Shown here piece by piece: positions 45,367 through 55,679 of a DNA stretch of 64,000 bases. Source of the DNA: Erysipelotrichales bacterium (GTDB lineage: Bacteria; Bacillota_I; Bacilli_A; Acholeplasmatales; WRBM01); assembly GCA_009784525.1 (NCBI GenBank), contig WRBM01000003.1, forward strand, positions 1-64,000, in the 5' to 3' direction. Under the pieces are notes generated by a model. The model saw only the letters and a list, made by a program, of their open reading frames with translations. It was not told the DNA's origin and ran no database searches. The position numbers and the translations under genes were made by a program. Within the stretch, counting starts at the first letter, position 1. Every line of letters begins with the position of its first letter.

Positions 45367-48150
45367 CTATGGCCTCACGTAAAAGCCTAGTGCTGGGACA
45401 TTAACCCCATCAACATTGCGCTGAGTACGTGTGAAGTTTAAAATTATTCTGACTCCATTGCTGTAGGTAACTTCAAAAATATTTTCTCTAGGTACTAAAA
45501 TACGATGGCTTGTTAAAGTCGCACCAGCAATACCAACATCTCTTAATCTTGCATTAAGTTCTGCAAGATGATCAACCCAATTGCTGTATGTCGCATGGAA
45601 AAATTGTGTGTATCTAGTTCTTAACAAAACTGAGGTATCTTCATAACTAAAGACAAATGAAGGATTACTTCCTGTATTTAATAAGTTTAGCATAATCCGG
45701 TCAATTCCTTCGGAAAGACTATGATTAAGTTCTGGTGTAGAATAAGCAAACAAATCAGAAACTACCAATTGAAAGAATGGAATACTCGTCTCAAAAACTT
45801 CTAATCTTGAAGCGTTCATTGGCACATTATAAGCAAAGCTAGCAAATGGCAACGCAAACTGAAGCGGATTATTAAGTTTTAAACTAAGCCCTGATTCAAC
45901 ATATTGTCTCATAAGGTTTTGTTGAGCTAATAATGCTTCTTGACGAGAAACTGGATTACTTCTGCTAAAATCACTGTTTAAGATGCTACCTAAATCAGAT
46001 AACTGGATGGCATTAAGACCTGTGATATTTTGATAACGATTAATCATGCGCGTTCCGAAATTATTGTAAAAACGCGGTGATAAGGTATGAATCGGCATTT
46101 GCGTATTGTCAAAAACACCGGTTGCTAAGTTATGTGGGAAATTAGTAGAAAAGTCCCAACTAAGAGCTCTGGAAGTATATTTTCTAACATCAAACATATT
46201 TCTGTAGCCATTATTTAATAATAAATTTGAACTCTTGGTAAATGGAATATCATTCTCTGCCAAAAAGGCTACAAAATTATCATAATCCCGACGGTTTCCT
46301 AAATGTCTGCTACGCGTAAAATGAATTGGATTCATTTCAATCAAGCCAGTATCTTTCCAACCAAAATAATTAACCGTAATATCTGTTATGCCCCGAGCAA
46401 TCAGCGTTTCCAAAATAAGTTGTGCTTGTTGGAAAGTCGTTAAGCTAGCATAATTACGACGTCCGATTCCTAAAAAGAAACTACGGAAATCATAGACACC
46501 TAAAAAGTTAATATCAAAAGTAATTCCATTTGAAACAGGAAGAGCAGTTGCTGGAAAGTCAAATCGGTTTATTAAATATGCCTGATAAGCCTTCGCCAGA
46601 CTAGAATAATCACTTTGATCTTCCGTTAAGAAGTGGTAAGCGATTGAAAAATCCGTATTAACTATATCCTGTTCAAATATTTCAACACTCATTGCATTCC
46701 AAGTCGTGCTTCCTATTCTAACATTATCACTTTGCCTAACGTAAAAGCCAAACCCCGCTCTGGTAACCGAAATTGTTCTATCTCGCTGACCAGCCTCAAT
46801 ATAGGCATGAGCATCTCCTTCTTCAAGAACCGCAAAGAAACTTAAATTGCTCTGAGGTCCTGAACCTTGTGTCCGATTAAAGATTTTAGCATACATCGGA
46901 AAATTGATACTTTCTTGCGGTTGTTCTCTTCTAACGAACTCTACGAAAGCATGATCACGACCATAAATTGGTTTGCGAAAATTTCTAAAGAAACCTGAAG
47001 ACTGAAAGTTCATTAATGCTCCGCTACCATCAGGAATCAAGATATGACCATCTTCACCATTTCTGGCAGCCCCAAAATATGGTAAAAAACGAATGCGCGC
47101 CAGCGGACTATTTTCATCTTCAACAATTGAATTTCTTAAAACAGATGCTTGTAAGCCATGATCAGTTAATACATATTCAACTGCAACTTTAAATCTTGGT
47201 CTTTCCATCGTTGTAGATTCACGATTCATTTGGCTATCATGATCTAATTCCCAATCGAACTCACCTTGATTATAACCAGCTTCCAAATAAAGAATTCTAT
47301 AAAGATGTTCCATGAAAATACTTTGCGCAAGAGCAGCATGACTTGACAATGTTAGCTCATAGTAACCCGGAAATTCAACAGATGGTGCATAAATTACCGT
47401 TCTTAAACGTAAAATGTTCATCGCAAATGTCGGACTGTTTGGATCAAGACGAGATACAATCTCATTCATCCGCTCTTCACTTATAAATTCTGGGAAATTC
47501 GTATAATGAAAACCACGAAATTGAATGTCATATAAAACCGTAATAGTTCTGTTTTCTGCATCTACCCGAAAATAATAACTTTTTTCACCAGGTCTACCTG
47601 TAGCATTATCATCTGGTCTTTGGATACTTAAAGAATAGGCATCTAACCAAACGATGCTTCCATGATTACCCACATGACCAAGAATTAAGGGCGATCTTAT
47701 CTCATTTTCGGTAGTTAATGAAGATGCTAAGTTATCGCCGTCCTCATTTTGCTGTGGATTGGAATACCAAACTTCACCAGTTATATTGTCAGTAATCCGA
47801 AAATGCGTTGTCACTTCGTTAAATTCCATCCGGAAACGCCCATTTGGCGAAGTCATGTTCGGGATAAATTTATTTGGGCTCTCGTGAGCATAAAAAGTAT
47901 CATGCTGAGCAACCCTAGCTCTTATTTGATCTGGAGTAAAACCACGATCATTACCATCAGCATCCGTGAGTCCAAGAATTTGATTTATACTTGTGAACCC
48001 ATCTGGATCAAAAGGGCGAGCGCTAATGCTTTCAAAGCCGCTTGCGTGAACAAAGACAAAATAATTAAGACTAAAGAAGCTAACAAAGATTAGCGTTAAG
48101 CCTAAAATTACTCTTTTTATCGTTAAATTTTCAAATATTTTTATTAACAT
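45367..48150 (-). CDS. DUF5696-type exported protein, glycosidase-like
   Basis: The 927-residue protein has an N-terminal hydrophobic signal or anchor (about 12-36), a beta-rich half (RFRMEFNEVTTHFRI, GEVWYSNPQQNEDG), and a C-terminal half from about 530 that reads like a TIM barrel (ITFDINFLGVYDF, ARGITDITVNYFGWKDTG). This matches DUF5696 as I recall it. The barrel-like part is suggestive of a glycoside hydrolase, but I cannot name catalytic residues. It lies between YIP1 and a permease pair, so it probably acts at the outer membrane face on the imported glycan. Confidence 0.65.
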   Translation of the reverse strand: MLIKIFENLTIKRVILGLTLIFVSFFSLNYFVFVHASGFESISARPFDPDGFTSINQILGLTDADGNDRGFTPDQIRARVAQHDTFYAHESPNKFIPNMTSPNGRFRMEFNEVTTHFRITDNITGEVWYSNPQQNEDGDNLASSLTTENEIRSPLILGHVGNHGSIVWLDAYSLSIQRPDDNATGRPGEKSYYFRVDAENRTITVLYDIQFRGFHYTNFPEFISEERMNEIVSRLDPNSPTFAMNILRLRTVIYAPSVEFPGYYELTLSSHAALAQSIFMEHLYRILYLEAGYNQGEFDWELDHDSQMNRESTTMERPRFKVAVEYVLTDHGLQASVLRNSIVEDENSPLARIRFLPYFGAARNGEDGHILIPDGSGALMNFQSSGFFRNFRKPIYGRDHAFVEFVRREQPQESINFPMYAKIFNRTQGSGPQSNLSFFAVLEEGDAHAYIEAGQRDRTISVTRAGFGFYVRQSDNVRIGSTTWNAMSVEIFEQDIVNTDFSIAYHFLTEDQSDYSSLAKAYQAYLINRFDFPATALPVSNGITFDINFLGVYDFRSFFLGIGRRNYASLTTFQQAQLILETLIARGITDITVNYFGWKDTGLIEMNPIHFTRSRHLGNRRDYDNFVAFLAENDIPFTKSSNLLLNNGYRNMFDVRKYTSRALSWDFSTNFPHNLATGVFDNTQMPIHTLSPRFYNNFGTRMINRYQNITGLNAIQLSDLGSILNSDFSRSNPVSRQEALLAQQNLMRQYVESGLSLKLNNPLQFALPFASFAYNVPMNASRLEVFETSIPFFQLVVSDLFAYSTPELNHSLSEGIDRIMLNLLNTGSNPSFVFSYEDTSVLLRTRYTQFFHATYSNWVDHLAELNARLRDVGIAGATLTSHRILVPRENIFEVTYSNGVRIILNFTRTQRNVDGVNVPALGFYVRP

Positions 48151-48160
48151 ATTATACCAC

Positions 48161-48844
48161 CTATGCTGTCCTAATCATTATTTCTCGAATTATCGTAAAG
48201 ACAAATCCATAAATCTGTTGTGAAAGACTAAAGATTGCCAAACAAAAAAACAAAATAACGATTAGTGCTATTATAGTAAAGATTAGAGAAAGTAATAATG
48301 TTCCTAAACCGAATTCGTGCACTACTAGTAAGCCCATTAATGCTAAATAAACCATTAATGTCGTGCCAGCAAAAGCGATTATATTCGCAAAACCTATTTC
48401 TTCAATTGTAATCATATGACTGAAAAAAGTGTTAAAGACAGTTGCTATCAATATCGGAAATTGGGCATAAGCTAAAACCATTAAGATTTCTTTTAACCGT
48501 CCCTTACCATTCATTAAAGTTGTAACGCTCCAGTTAGCAATAACGAAAAACAATATTGGAACTATCACAAAAAGTATTGACCAGATACTGTTAAAGCTTT
48601 CTGGATCAAAATCAACCACAATGAAAGATCCATGAAGAACAAACATCGCTTGCGAAAATCCGGCTAAAAGTAAAATTATCAAAGCAACACTAAGACTGCC
48701 TCGTTCACCATCTTTTAATTGGTTAAAGCCTTTTATCGGATGGGTTAACAAATAAATTGGAAATTTAATAAAATTTTCAACAAACTTTTGCCAAAGGTTT
48801 ATACTTTTAGTTTTGGCAACACGCCAATCAAGTCTTTTTTCCAT
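48161..48844 (-). CDS. YIP1-family membrane protein
   Basis: A 227-residue protein with a cytoplasmic N-terminal region (FPIYLLTHPIKGFNQLKDGERGS) and five helices, as in bacterial YIP1-like proteins. Its ATG overlaps the stop of the NHL gene by one base. No enzymatic role is known. Its constant association with the NHL and DUF5696 genes suggests a membrane scaffold. Confidence 0.75.
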   Translation of the reverse strand: MEKRLDWRVAKTKSINLWQKFVENFIKFPIYLLTHPIKGFNQLKDGERGSLSVALIILLLAGFSQAMFVLHGSFIVVDFDPESFNSIWSILFVIVPILFFVIANWSVTTLMNGKGRLKEILMVLAYAQFPILIATVFNTFFSHMITIEEIGFANIIAFAGTTLMVYLALMGLLVVHEFGLGTLLLSLIFTIIALIVILFFCLAIFSLSQQIYGFVFTIIREIMIRTA

Positions 48845-50529
48845 TAGTATTCACTTCCTTCATGGGATTTGAATTTTCCTTTTTTAACCCCACGATAAAT
48901 TAAAAATCCCGTTACAGCCGCAGCACCTACTAAGAAGATGCCCATTGCCGTATTAAAGTGACGATCAATAAATAAAAATCGCTGTTCATTTAAAGCTCTG
49001 GAATATCCTCGCCAATTATTACCAAGTCTAAAGTAGTGTCTGGCTTCAGCAAATCTTCCTTCATCCATCATAACACGGGCAATACCTGTATAAGCAATTT
49101 CAAAGTTACTATTACGCCTTATAACTTCACGCCATACTTCAGCTGCTTCTGTCATATTTCCAACACGTTCTAGTTGCGTAGCTTCTGTAACTAAGCGACC
49201 AAATTCAGTAAAACCAAAGGCAATTAAACTACTTGTTTGTCGATCGACAACTAAAAGCTGATCCTGAAAATAAACTACAGCAACAGGGTCACCGAAAGAA
49301 TCGGTTTGATTTCCCATTTGCCCAGTAATAAACAAAAGATTTCCTTCAAAGTCATAAGTAAATAGTCGCCCACGTCTAGTATCAAGAACTGTGTAATTAC
49401 CACGACCATCTAAAGTTATAGAACCAAATCTTGACGGACCGTAAATCAAATCAAAAACTCCAGCTGACAAAGAAAATTCTAAGTCACCTCTTGGCCGGGC
49501 GAAGCCGTTATTTCTAAGAACATCTACACCTGAAGGATTGATACTTTGGATTATATGATCATTTGTATGTCCTTGGGCAATAGGCATTGAAGTCGCCCAA
49601 AGAAAGTTTCTTTCGTCAATTGTCAAATTAATAAATTGTTGAGGCAAACGCAAAGAATCTCTACGAATTTGTTCCTCACTTTGAAAACGACGCCAAAATA
49701 TTTGTATTGGCGTTAAATGGACACGATTTGTACCAACAAAACGGGAAAACTCTCCTGCTTCATCAAATTCTAGAATTCCTTCAAAAACCATAAGTGCAAT
49801 TACATACATCCTATTTGTTGTATCAACAACAATTTTACTCGGTCTAAAAGCAACACCATCATCATCGGCATGTTGTCGAAAAGTTGGATCATTCGGTGTT
49901 CCAAAATAACCATATTCTGTAAAACTATCAGTTATTTCATCGTAAGTATAAACAAAATTTCCCTCTAAATCAAGTTTGATAATCCGATTATTTTCCGTAT
50001 CAGCAACAAATATATTGTTAGGAGTGATAAATAATCCTTGAGCTTGATTAAATGTATCACGCACTAAATCCATTCGCCGTTCTAACAATGGTTCTCCATT
50101 ACCATCAAGAATCACTTCACCATTGTTGTCAACTACTGGTTGTAAAGAAAAACGGGCTCCACCTGTCTCTGTAAGATATGGACGATAAAAGTGATCAATA
50201 ACTTTGACAAACTGAAGATTAGAGTCTAAGACGAAAATTCGGCTATTGTTATTTGTACTTATTGTTACACCTTGATCGTTTACCATTATAGTACGCTCAT
50301 CAAGTAAATAAAGATAATCACCGCCAACTCTTAAATCAGCAAGACGTCCGCTAAAACTATGATTTCCTGATGGGTCAATATTACGATCATAATAGTTATC
50401 AGAAAAAGCAAAGCCTTCAGCTGAATGAATCGGTCGACCCCAAGATGAATAAATATATGAATTGGCTCTGAGATTAGGAATCGTCAGCACACCAAAACAA
50501 CATATTGCTAAAAATATTAATTTTTTCAT
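48844..50529 (-). CDS. exported NHL-repeat/TPR protein with C-terminal anchor
   Basis: The 561-residue protein has a signal peptide (about 1-22), NHL beta-propeller repeats (GLFITPNNIFVADTENNRIIKLD is the clearest, near 165-190), a short TPR-like part (NFEIAYTGIARVMMDEGRFAEARHYF, about 470-500), and a C-terminal membrane helix (AMGIFLVGAAAVTGFLIY) with a basic tail. It should be anchored with the propeller outside. It may bind ligand or partners of the transporter. Ribosome site AGGAGG. Confidence 0.78.
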   Translation of the reverse strand: MKKLIFLAICCFGVLTIPNLRANSYIYSSWGRPIHSAEGFAFSDNYYDRNIDPSGNHSFSGRLADLRVGGDYLYLLDERTIMVNDQGVTISTNNNSRIFVLDSNLQFVKVIDHFYRPYLTETGGARFSLQPVVDNNGEVILDGNGEPLLERRMDLVRDTFNQAQGLFITPNNIFVADTENNRIIKLDLEGNFVYTYDEITDSFTEYGYFGTPNDPTFRQHADDDGVAFRPSKIVVDTTNRMYVIALMVFEGILEFDEAGEFSRFVGTNRVHLTPIQIFWRRFQSEEQIRRDSLRLPQQFINLTIDERNFLWATSMPIAQGHTNDHIIQSINPSGVDVLRNNGFARPRGDLEFSLSAGVFDLIYGPSRFGSITLDGRGNYTVLDTRRGRLFTYDFEGNLLFITGQMGNQTDSFGDPVAVVYFQDQLLVVDRQTSSLIAFGFTEFGRLVTEATQLERVGNMTEAAEVWREVIRRNSNFEIAYTGIARVMMDEGRFAEARHYFRLGNNWRGYSRALNEQRFLFIDRHFNTAMGIFLVGAAAVTGFLIYRGVKKGKFKSHEGSEY

Positions 50530-50541
50530 GCAGCTCTCCTC

Positions 50542-51504
50542 CTATTTCATTCCTGAATGACTCATCGTTTCAATTATCTTGCTTTGGGAAAAGACAAAGA
50601 TTGTAACTGGAACAATCATCATAATTAGCATTACGGCAGCACTGGCTCCTGCTCTTCCGACTCCACCAGCAACTATTAAGCTCAACGCGAAACTGACTGG
50701 CCTTAGTTCTTCGGAAAAGATAAACATCGCGCCATCGGCGGTCCATAATGACTGAAACAATAAAATAATTAATGTCAGCCACGCTGGTTTGACAAGTGGC
50801 ATAACAATGGTAAATAAAATTCTAAATTCGCTAGCCCCATCAATTTTAGCGGACTCAATTAGTTCAGTAGGAATTGTTACCATGAATTGTCGCATCAGAT
50901 AAAGTCCTAAAGAAGCCGCAAAAGCCGGTAAAATAAGGGCTAAAAGATTATCAAGTAAGCCAATTTGACTAAAGATAATGTATCTTGGAACCATTGTAAC
51001 CTGTGGCGCAAACATCAGAGAATAAACGACTAATGCGAAGAGAATCGTTTTTCCAGGAAAGCGATGTTTAGCCAAAGGGTAAGCTGCCATTGAGGCAAAT
51101 ACAACATGTCCGAATGTTCCTACAACCGTAATCAAAATCGTATTGAAGAAAAATCTGGAAAATGGCACCCAGGAGCCACCCATTAAACCAGCTAAATCAG
51201 TAAAGTTATTTAAGGTCGGCCTTCTAACAAACAAACGAGGCGGAAACATAAATAATTCATCTAACGGTTTAAATGCATTATTGATTGTAAATACTAGTGG
51301 GTAAATACTAAACAAAGCAAAACCAGCAAGCAATAAAAACATCGTGAGATCACCAGCAAATGATCTACTAAGTCTTTTGCGTTTATTTATCTTACGATTG
51401 TAAAGATAACGTTTTACAATTTTATTTGGCGTATTACGCGCAAAAAATGCCTTCGTTTTTTCACCAACACTTTTTTTCTCAGAAAGTGCTACTTCATCCA
51501 TCAT
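50542..51504 (-). CDS. carbohydrate ABC permease (MalG type), system 1
   Basis: The 320-residue permease has six helices and the EAA loop ELIESAKIDGASEFRILFTIVMP. It belongs to the CUT1 MalG branch. It follows the MalF-type gene by one base and pairs with it. A basic N-terminal tail (KIVKRYLYNRKINKRKRLSR) precedes the first helix. Confidence 0.9.
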   Translation of the reverse strand: MMDEVALSEKKSVGEKTKAFFARNTPNKIVKRYLYNRKINKRKRLSRSFAGDLTMFLLLAGFALFSIYPLVFTINNAFKPLDELFMFPPRLFVRRPTLNNFTDLAGLMGGSWVPFSRFFFNTILITVVGTFGHVVFASMAAYPLAKHRFPGKTILFALVVYSLMFAPQVTMVPRYIIFSQIGLLDNLLALILPAFAASLGLYLMRQFMVTIPTELIESAKIDGASEFRILFTIVMPLVKPAWLTLIILLFQSLWTADGAMFIFSEELRPVSFALSLIVAGGVGRAGASAAVMLIMMIVPVTIFVFSQSKIIETMSHSGMK

Positions 51505-51505
51505 C

Positions 51506-52723
51506 TTAAGTTCCCACCCTTCTGATAATTTTTCTAACTAGAACGTTAGCTGAAATCATTAATATGAACAATAATGTCGCTATTGCACTAGCATAACCTA
51601 ATTCATAACGAATCGAACCAAAGTCAATCAAATGGGTAACTAAGGTATGTCCAGCATATTGAACTGACGGAAAACCGGCAATCTCCATGGCTACAGCAGC
51701 AATCGCAAAACTTGCTGTAATCTGCATAACCGCACCGAACATCAGCTGTGATTTCATTTGTGGTAAAGTAATATACCAAAGTTCTTGCCAGCGATTTTTA
51801 ATTCCATCAACTGCTCCTGCTTCATAAAGTGTTCTATCTGTTGATTGTAAGCCGGCAATGAAAGCAAGAAAGCTAATACCAAGGCTCAGCCATAACTGAA
51901 CAATGATGATAATTGGAATTATATAGGTCGGATCCTGAAGCCATAATCTTGGCTCTGAACCAAACCAACGCATCATAAATGCATTTGCAAAACCAACCTC
52001 ATCAGAAGCAAATATTAATCGCCAAATCAAAAAGGTATTACCAGAAATTGATGGCGCATAAAAGACAAGAGTCATAATTGAACGCATGCGCGGCTTTAAT
52101 TCATTAATCAACCAAGCAAATACGAAAGCCATTATATAGCTTACAGGACCAGTAATCAAAGCAAGTACCAAAGTGTTTCTAACTGCTCTTAGAAATACCT
52201 GATCGGTTAAGAATAAAGCCCGATAGTTTCCAAAACCAATAAATCTTGGCGCCTGTAATAAGTCGAAACTCGTAAAACTAAGTGCCAAAGCCATGAAAAC
52301 TGGGAGGATAGTAAAAACGAAAAACAAGATAAAAAACGGAGCAATCAAAGCATAGGAACTACGCTTTTGATATATTTCTTTTCTTGTATGACCGCCACTG
52401 TTACTCCATTTTTCAATTCGTTGTCCAAGTGATATACGGCGTTTAAGAATTGATACCTGACGACGTAAATCCATCATTCTATCAGTAACTTCTGATAAGT
52501 TTTGAGCATTCTCTTCGCTAGGATTCTGCTTTTTAAGTTTGCGCTTTTGCAGATAATCATTATAAACTGCTTTATATTCTGCTTTTAAAGGTTCAAGCTC
52601 TTCAATAGTTTGTGCTTTAATAACTTTATAATCAGCTTTTTCCTGTTGACGATCTGCTTTTCTTTTGGCTTTTAAAGCAGATTTCTCTTCTTTTGTTAAT
52701 TTTATTTTATCTTTTCTCATCAT
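51506..52723 (-). CDS. sugar ABC permease (MalF type) with long charged N terminus
   Basis: A 405-residue permease. The last 290 residues hold six helices and the EAA loop TLYEAGAVDGIKNRWQELWYITLP. The first 115 residues are very rich in Lys, Glu and Arg (LTKEEKSALKAKRKADRQQE) and likely form a cytoplasmic coiled coil, which MalF-type permeases normally lack. It overlaps the binding-protein gene by 4 bases. Confidence 0.9.
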   Translation of the reverse strand: MMRKDKIKLTKEEKSALKAKRKADRQQEKADYKVIKAQTIEELEPLKAEYKAVYNDYLQKRKLKKQNPSEENAQNLSEVTDRMMDLRRQVSILKRRISLGQRIEKWSNSGGHTRKEIYQKRSSYALIAPFFILFFVFTILPVFMALALSFTSFDLLQAPRFIGFGNYRALFLTDQVFLRAVRNTLVLALITGPVSYIMAFVFAWLINELKPRMRSIMTLVFYAPSISGNTFLIWRLIFASDEVGFANAFMMRWFGSEPRLWLQDPTYIIPIIIIVQLWLSLGISFLAFIAGLQSTDRTLYEAGAVDGIKNRWQELWYITLPQMKSQLMFGAVMQITASFAIAAVAMEIAGFPSVQYAGHTLVTHLIDFGSIRYELGYASAIATLLFILMISANVLVRKIIRRVGT

Positions 52724-55674
52724 TGCATCCCAAAAATCGGTAAGCCGAATTCACGGCGTTTTCGATTAATCTCCATATTTATTACATTAACAAACTCTAA
52801 TAATGTTTCACGCTCGTTCCAACGATCGTTAATAATGTGACGGAAAGCATTCTCTAAAGCACGTTGCGTCATATAACCACCCGGTGTATTCTGCTTAGCT
52901 TGAGTATTTCTTTGCTGCGAACGTAAAGCTTCTAGTTCTCTCACCGTCCAAGGCAATTGTTCCATCGCATAGATATTTGCCGTATGCCAGCGAGCCGCTG
53001 AACCAATAACTGCTTCCATTTCACGACCATATCTTACTTGCGTTTGTGTTGAAGACCACCATTGTAAAAATTCCCAACAAGCATCTTGATCTCTAGCTGT
53101 TCTAAGCATCATCGCTCCTGAATTAACAGCGTGAGAGGTATTATTAATTACTTGTTGTCCATTATTATCTAAAACTGGATTTCCATTATCATCAACTACA
53201 GGCGTTCCCGGAATCGGGTGAAAACCCCATTTGCCGCGCAACTCTGGTGCAAAAACACTAAGAACGTTAAACGTAGTATAAAATGATACGCCAATTGGCA
53301 TCTGTCCCGTTCTAAAACGCTGAACAAAATCAACTGCCAACGGAAAACTGAAAGATGTATAAAAGTTTGTCCACTGTTCAAAAGCCGTAATAGCTCTGTG
53401 GCTATCTAAACCGCTTCTGACGCTACCATCAGGTTCAGTTATATAAAATTGTCCCCCATTTTGAAATAGCAAGGAAGAGAAAGTCGCATTTAATGACGAA
53501 TCACCAACAGTATTAACTGGTAGAAAAAATTGCAAACTTAGCCTGTCAAGCCTAGGAACCAGTTCGATAACTTCCATCCAAGTAGTCGGAATCGGCCAAC
53601 CATGGTCCTCAAAAATATCTTCACGGACAAATAACATTAAAAAGTTTTGAGTTTCCGGAACCGCATAAACGTTATTATGCAATTCAAACGGTGTCCAAGC
53701 ACTCGGCTCAAAAAGCGTTTGGTGCTCTGCAAAACCAGGAAAGCCACTAAGATCCTGGACAGCGTTTCGCAAGGCAAAATCATTGACGGTAAATCCATCT
53801 ACCCCAAGCGCAACATCGGGACCGCGTCCAGATAAAGTAGCTGGCAATAATACTCCGGCATTAACGAGTTGCATATTGACGGTAATGCCTGTATTAGGTG
53901 TAAAATCTTCATCAATCAGTTGTCTTAAAACGTTCGCCTGATCGCGACCAGATTGAATCCATACATTTATTTCTCGATCACCCTCTACTTGACCCGGCAT
54001 ACCGCCGATTGCGTTAAAATCAGTAAAGAATGATGTAAAGAATCTAGCAACTGAAAACCACATATTACGAAAGATATTGGCATTCGCTCTTGGTAAAGAA
54101 ACATCATCACCAAACAAAGCAATATAATCAATTGTTAATGGCAATTCGCGTGCTAATAACAAAATCGTTCCTAATGAAGCAATATTATCATTAAATGCTC
54201 TAAGTCTAGCTGGTATCTGACTAGGTCTATCGATAAAAATACCTAGTTGTCTTGACATTGAATCTGCAGTAGCAGTAATAGCGCTTCTTTCCCCAGAATG
54301 AGCTTCAAATTGCTGACTAATGAAGTCTAGGCTCGCTTGTGCTGCTCTAAGTCTTTCTTCTAAATCAGGAATATTACGACCGCCAAGGAAATAGTCCCGA
54401 AACGGGTCTGGGCGAGTTCCAGTTACTCTGATAACATCACGATAGATACCATTTAAATCGTTTATGGTATCTTCCAATTGCCTAATTAACAATCCAAAAT
54501 CACCAAAAGTGACCTCTAAAGTAATAGTATGTACTCCTGGCTCAAGCCAAATACGGTGGTTATAATTTTCAGTACCAAAAGTTACATTTTGCCAACGACT
54601 ACTGTGTCTGAAACGAAAGTTATTCATTTCTGAAAACAACTGCTCACCGTTAATTAAGATTCTACGGCTAGAAAACATGCCTCGAACTTCGTTTTGTCGC
54701 GCTCTAACCGCAAGATTATAAAAACCAGGTTGATTAACTGTAAACTCCCAAGTTATCCAGTCACCAGGAATTCGCCAGTTATTACCACCAATAGCATTTA
54801 GTCTTGCTACTCTAGTTGAATTCGGGTAAGTAATCGGACTAGAGCGATCGGTAATTGGAAATAATGTCGGACTAGAACGTAGCGTAGCGTGCTGTCCTTC
54901 GATGCGGATAAACTCATTAGCGCTAAGGCTTTCTCTTCCAACATGTTGCTCACGATATTCAGCATAACTGATTAATACTTCATAAGGCTGGATTAAAATC
55001 CTTCTAATTTCCATAGGTTCTCTTAAGGAACGGAAAGCAATTTCTTGCATTGTTCCATCAAAGAAAAACATGTAAGGTTCAGCAATATAACCTAAATCAT
55101 CTCGAAGCGCTGATGTCCGCCATTCTGGTCTTTCAACTTGCGAAGGTCTTCTGTCGTTTCCAAGCGCATCAACTTGAAATTCGTCATTTATGTTTCCCCA
55201 TACTCTTTGAAAAACTAAATTATTAGCTTCTGTAAAAGGCGCTTGCCCATCAATCAGAAAAGCCCGCTCAATCGGCGAACTTCTTCCAGCTGTTGGAAAA
55301 TACTCAATAATAACATTATATAAACCTGGTTGAAGCATCAGTCCAGGCATATTATTAATCTGCCAAGCCACTAAACCTTGCTCACCAGTAATTACTGAAC
55401 TTTGATTAGAATCAACTTGTGGCGCATCGCCTTCAAAACGGCTGAAGTCAATACCGCGCAGTTCAATCCCTGCACTTGGCCTTGCTAAATTCATACCCTG
55501 AAAGTGTTCTAGATATGCCAAATAACCTTGACGGGCATTACGAACTTGTTGTGTACGCTCAAAAGCCTGATGTTCATCAGGTTCTGAAAAAGAGGCATGT
55601 AAATCATTATCGCTCATCATACCTAAAAGGCATAATATTGGTAAAATCAAACAAATAATTTTCTTCATCATCAT
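52720..55674 (-). CDS. giant solute-binding protein with N-terminal beta domains
   Basis: The 984-residue protein starts with a signal sequence (about 1-27) without a lipobox. Residues about 90-420 look like two carbohydrate-binding jelly-roll units (WITWEFTVNQPGFYNLAVRARQN and GVHTITLEVTFGDFG). From about 565 a family 1 solute-binding domain follows (INVWIQSGRDQANVLRQLIDE, GPDVALGVDG, WEFLQWWSSTQTQVRYGREME). Typical binding proteins are about 420 residues. It probably feeds the two permeases encoded next. Fused binding modules would fit a polymeric ligand. Confidence 0.82.
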   Translation of the reverse strand: MMMKKIICLILPILCLLGMMSDNDLHASFSEPDEHQAFERTQQVRNARQGYLAYLEHFQGMNLARPSAGIELRGIDFSRFEGDAPQVDSNQSSVITGEQGLVAWQINNMPGLMLQPGLYNVIIEYFPTAGRSSPIERAFLIDGQAPFTEANNLVFQRVWGNINDEFQVDALGNDRRPSQVERPEWRTSALRDDLGYIAEPYMFFFDGTMQEIAFRSLREPMEIRRILIQPYEVLISYAEYREQHVGRESLSANEFIRIEGQHATLRSSPTLFPITDRSSPITYPNSTRVARLNAIGGNNWRIPGDWITWEFTVNQPGFYNLAVRARQNEVRGMFSSRRILINGEQLFSEMNNFRFRHSSRWQNVTFGTENYNHRIWLEPGVHTITLEVTFGDFGLLIRQLEDTINDLNGIYRDVIRVTGTRPDPFRDYFLGGRNIPDLEERLRAAQASLDFISQQFEAHSGERSAITATADSMSRQLGIFIDRPSQIPARLRAFNDNIASLGTILLLARELPLTIDYIALFGDDVSLPRANANIFRNMWFSVARFFTSFFTDFNAIGGMPGQVEGDREINVWIQSGRDQANVLRQLIDEDFTPNTGITVNMQLVNAGVLLPATLSGRGPDVALGVDGFTVNDFALRNAVQDLSGFPGFAEHQTLFEPSAWTPFELHNNVYAVPETQNFLMLFVREDIFEDHGWPIPTTWMEVIELVPRLDRLSLQFFLPVNTVGDSSLNATFSSLLFQNGGQFYITEPDGSVRSGLDSHRAITAFEQWTNFYTSFSFPLAVDFVQRFRTGQMPIGVSFYTTFNVLSVFAPELRGKWGFHPIPGTPVVDDNGNPVLDNNGQQVINNTSHAVNSGAMMLRTARDQDACWEFLQWWSSTQTQVRYGREMEAVIGSAARWHTANIYAMEQLPWTVRELEALRSQQRNTQAKQNTPGGYMTQRALENAFRHIINDRWNERETLLEFVNVINMEINRKRREFGLPIFGMQ

Positions 55675-55679
55675 TCTTC

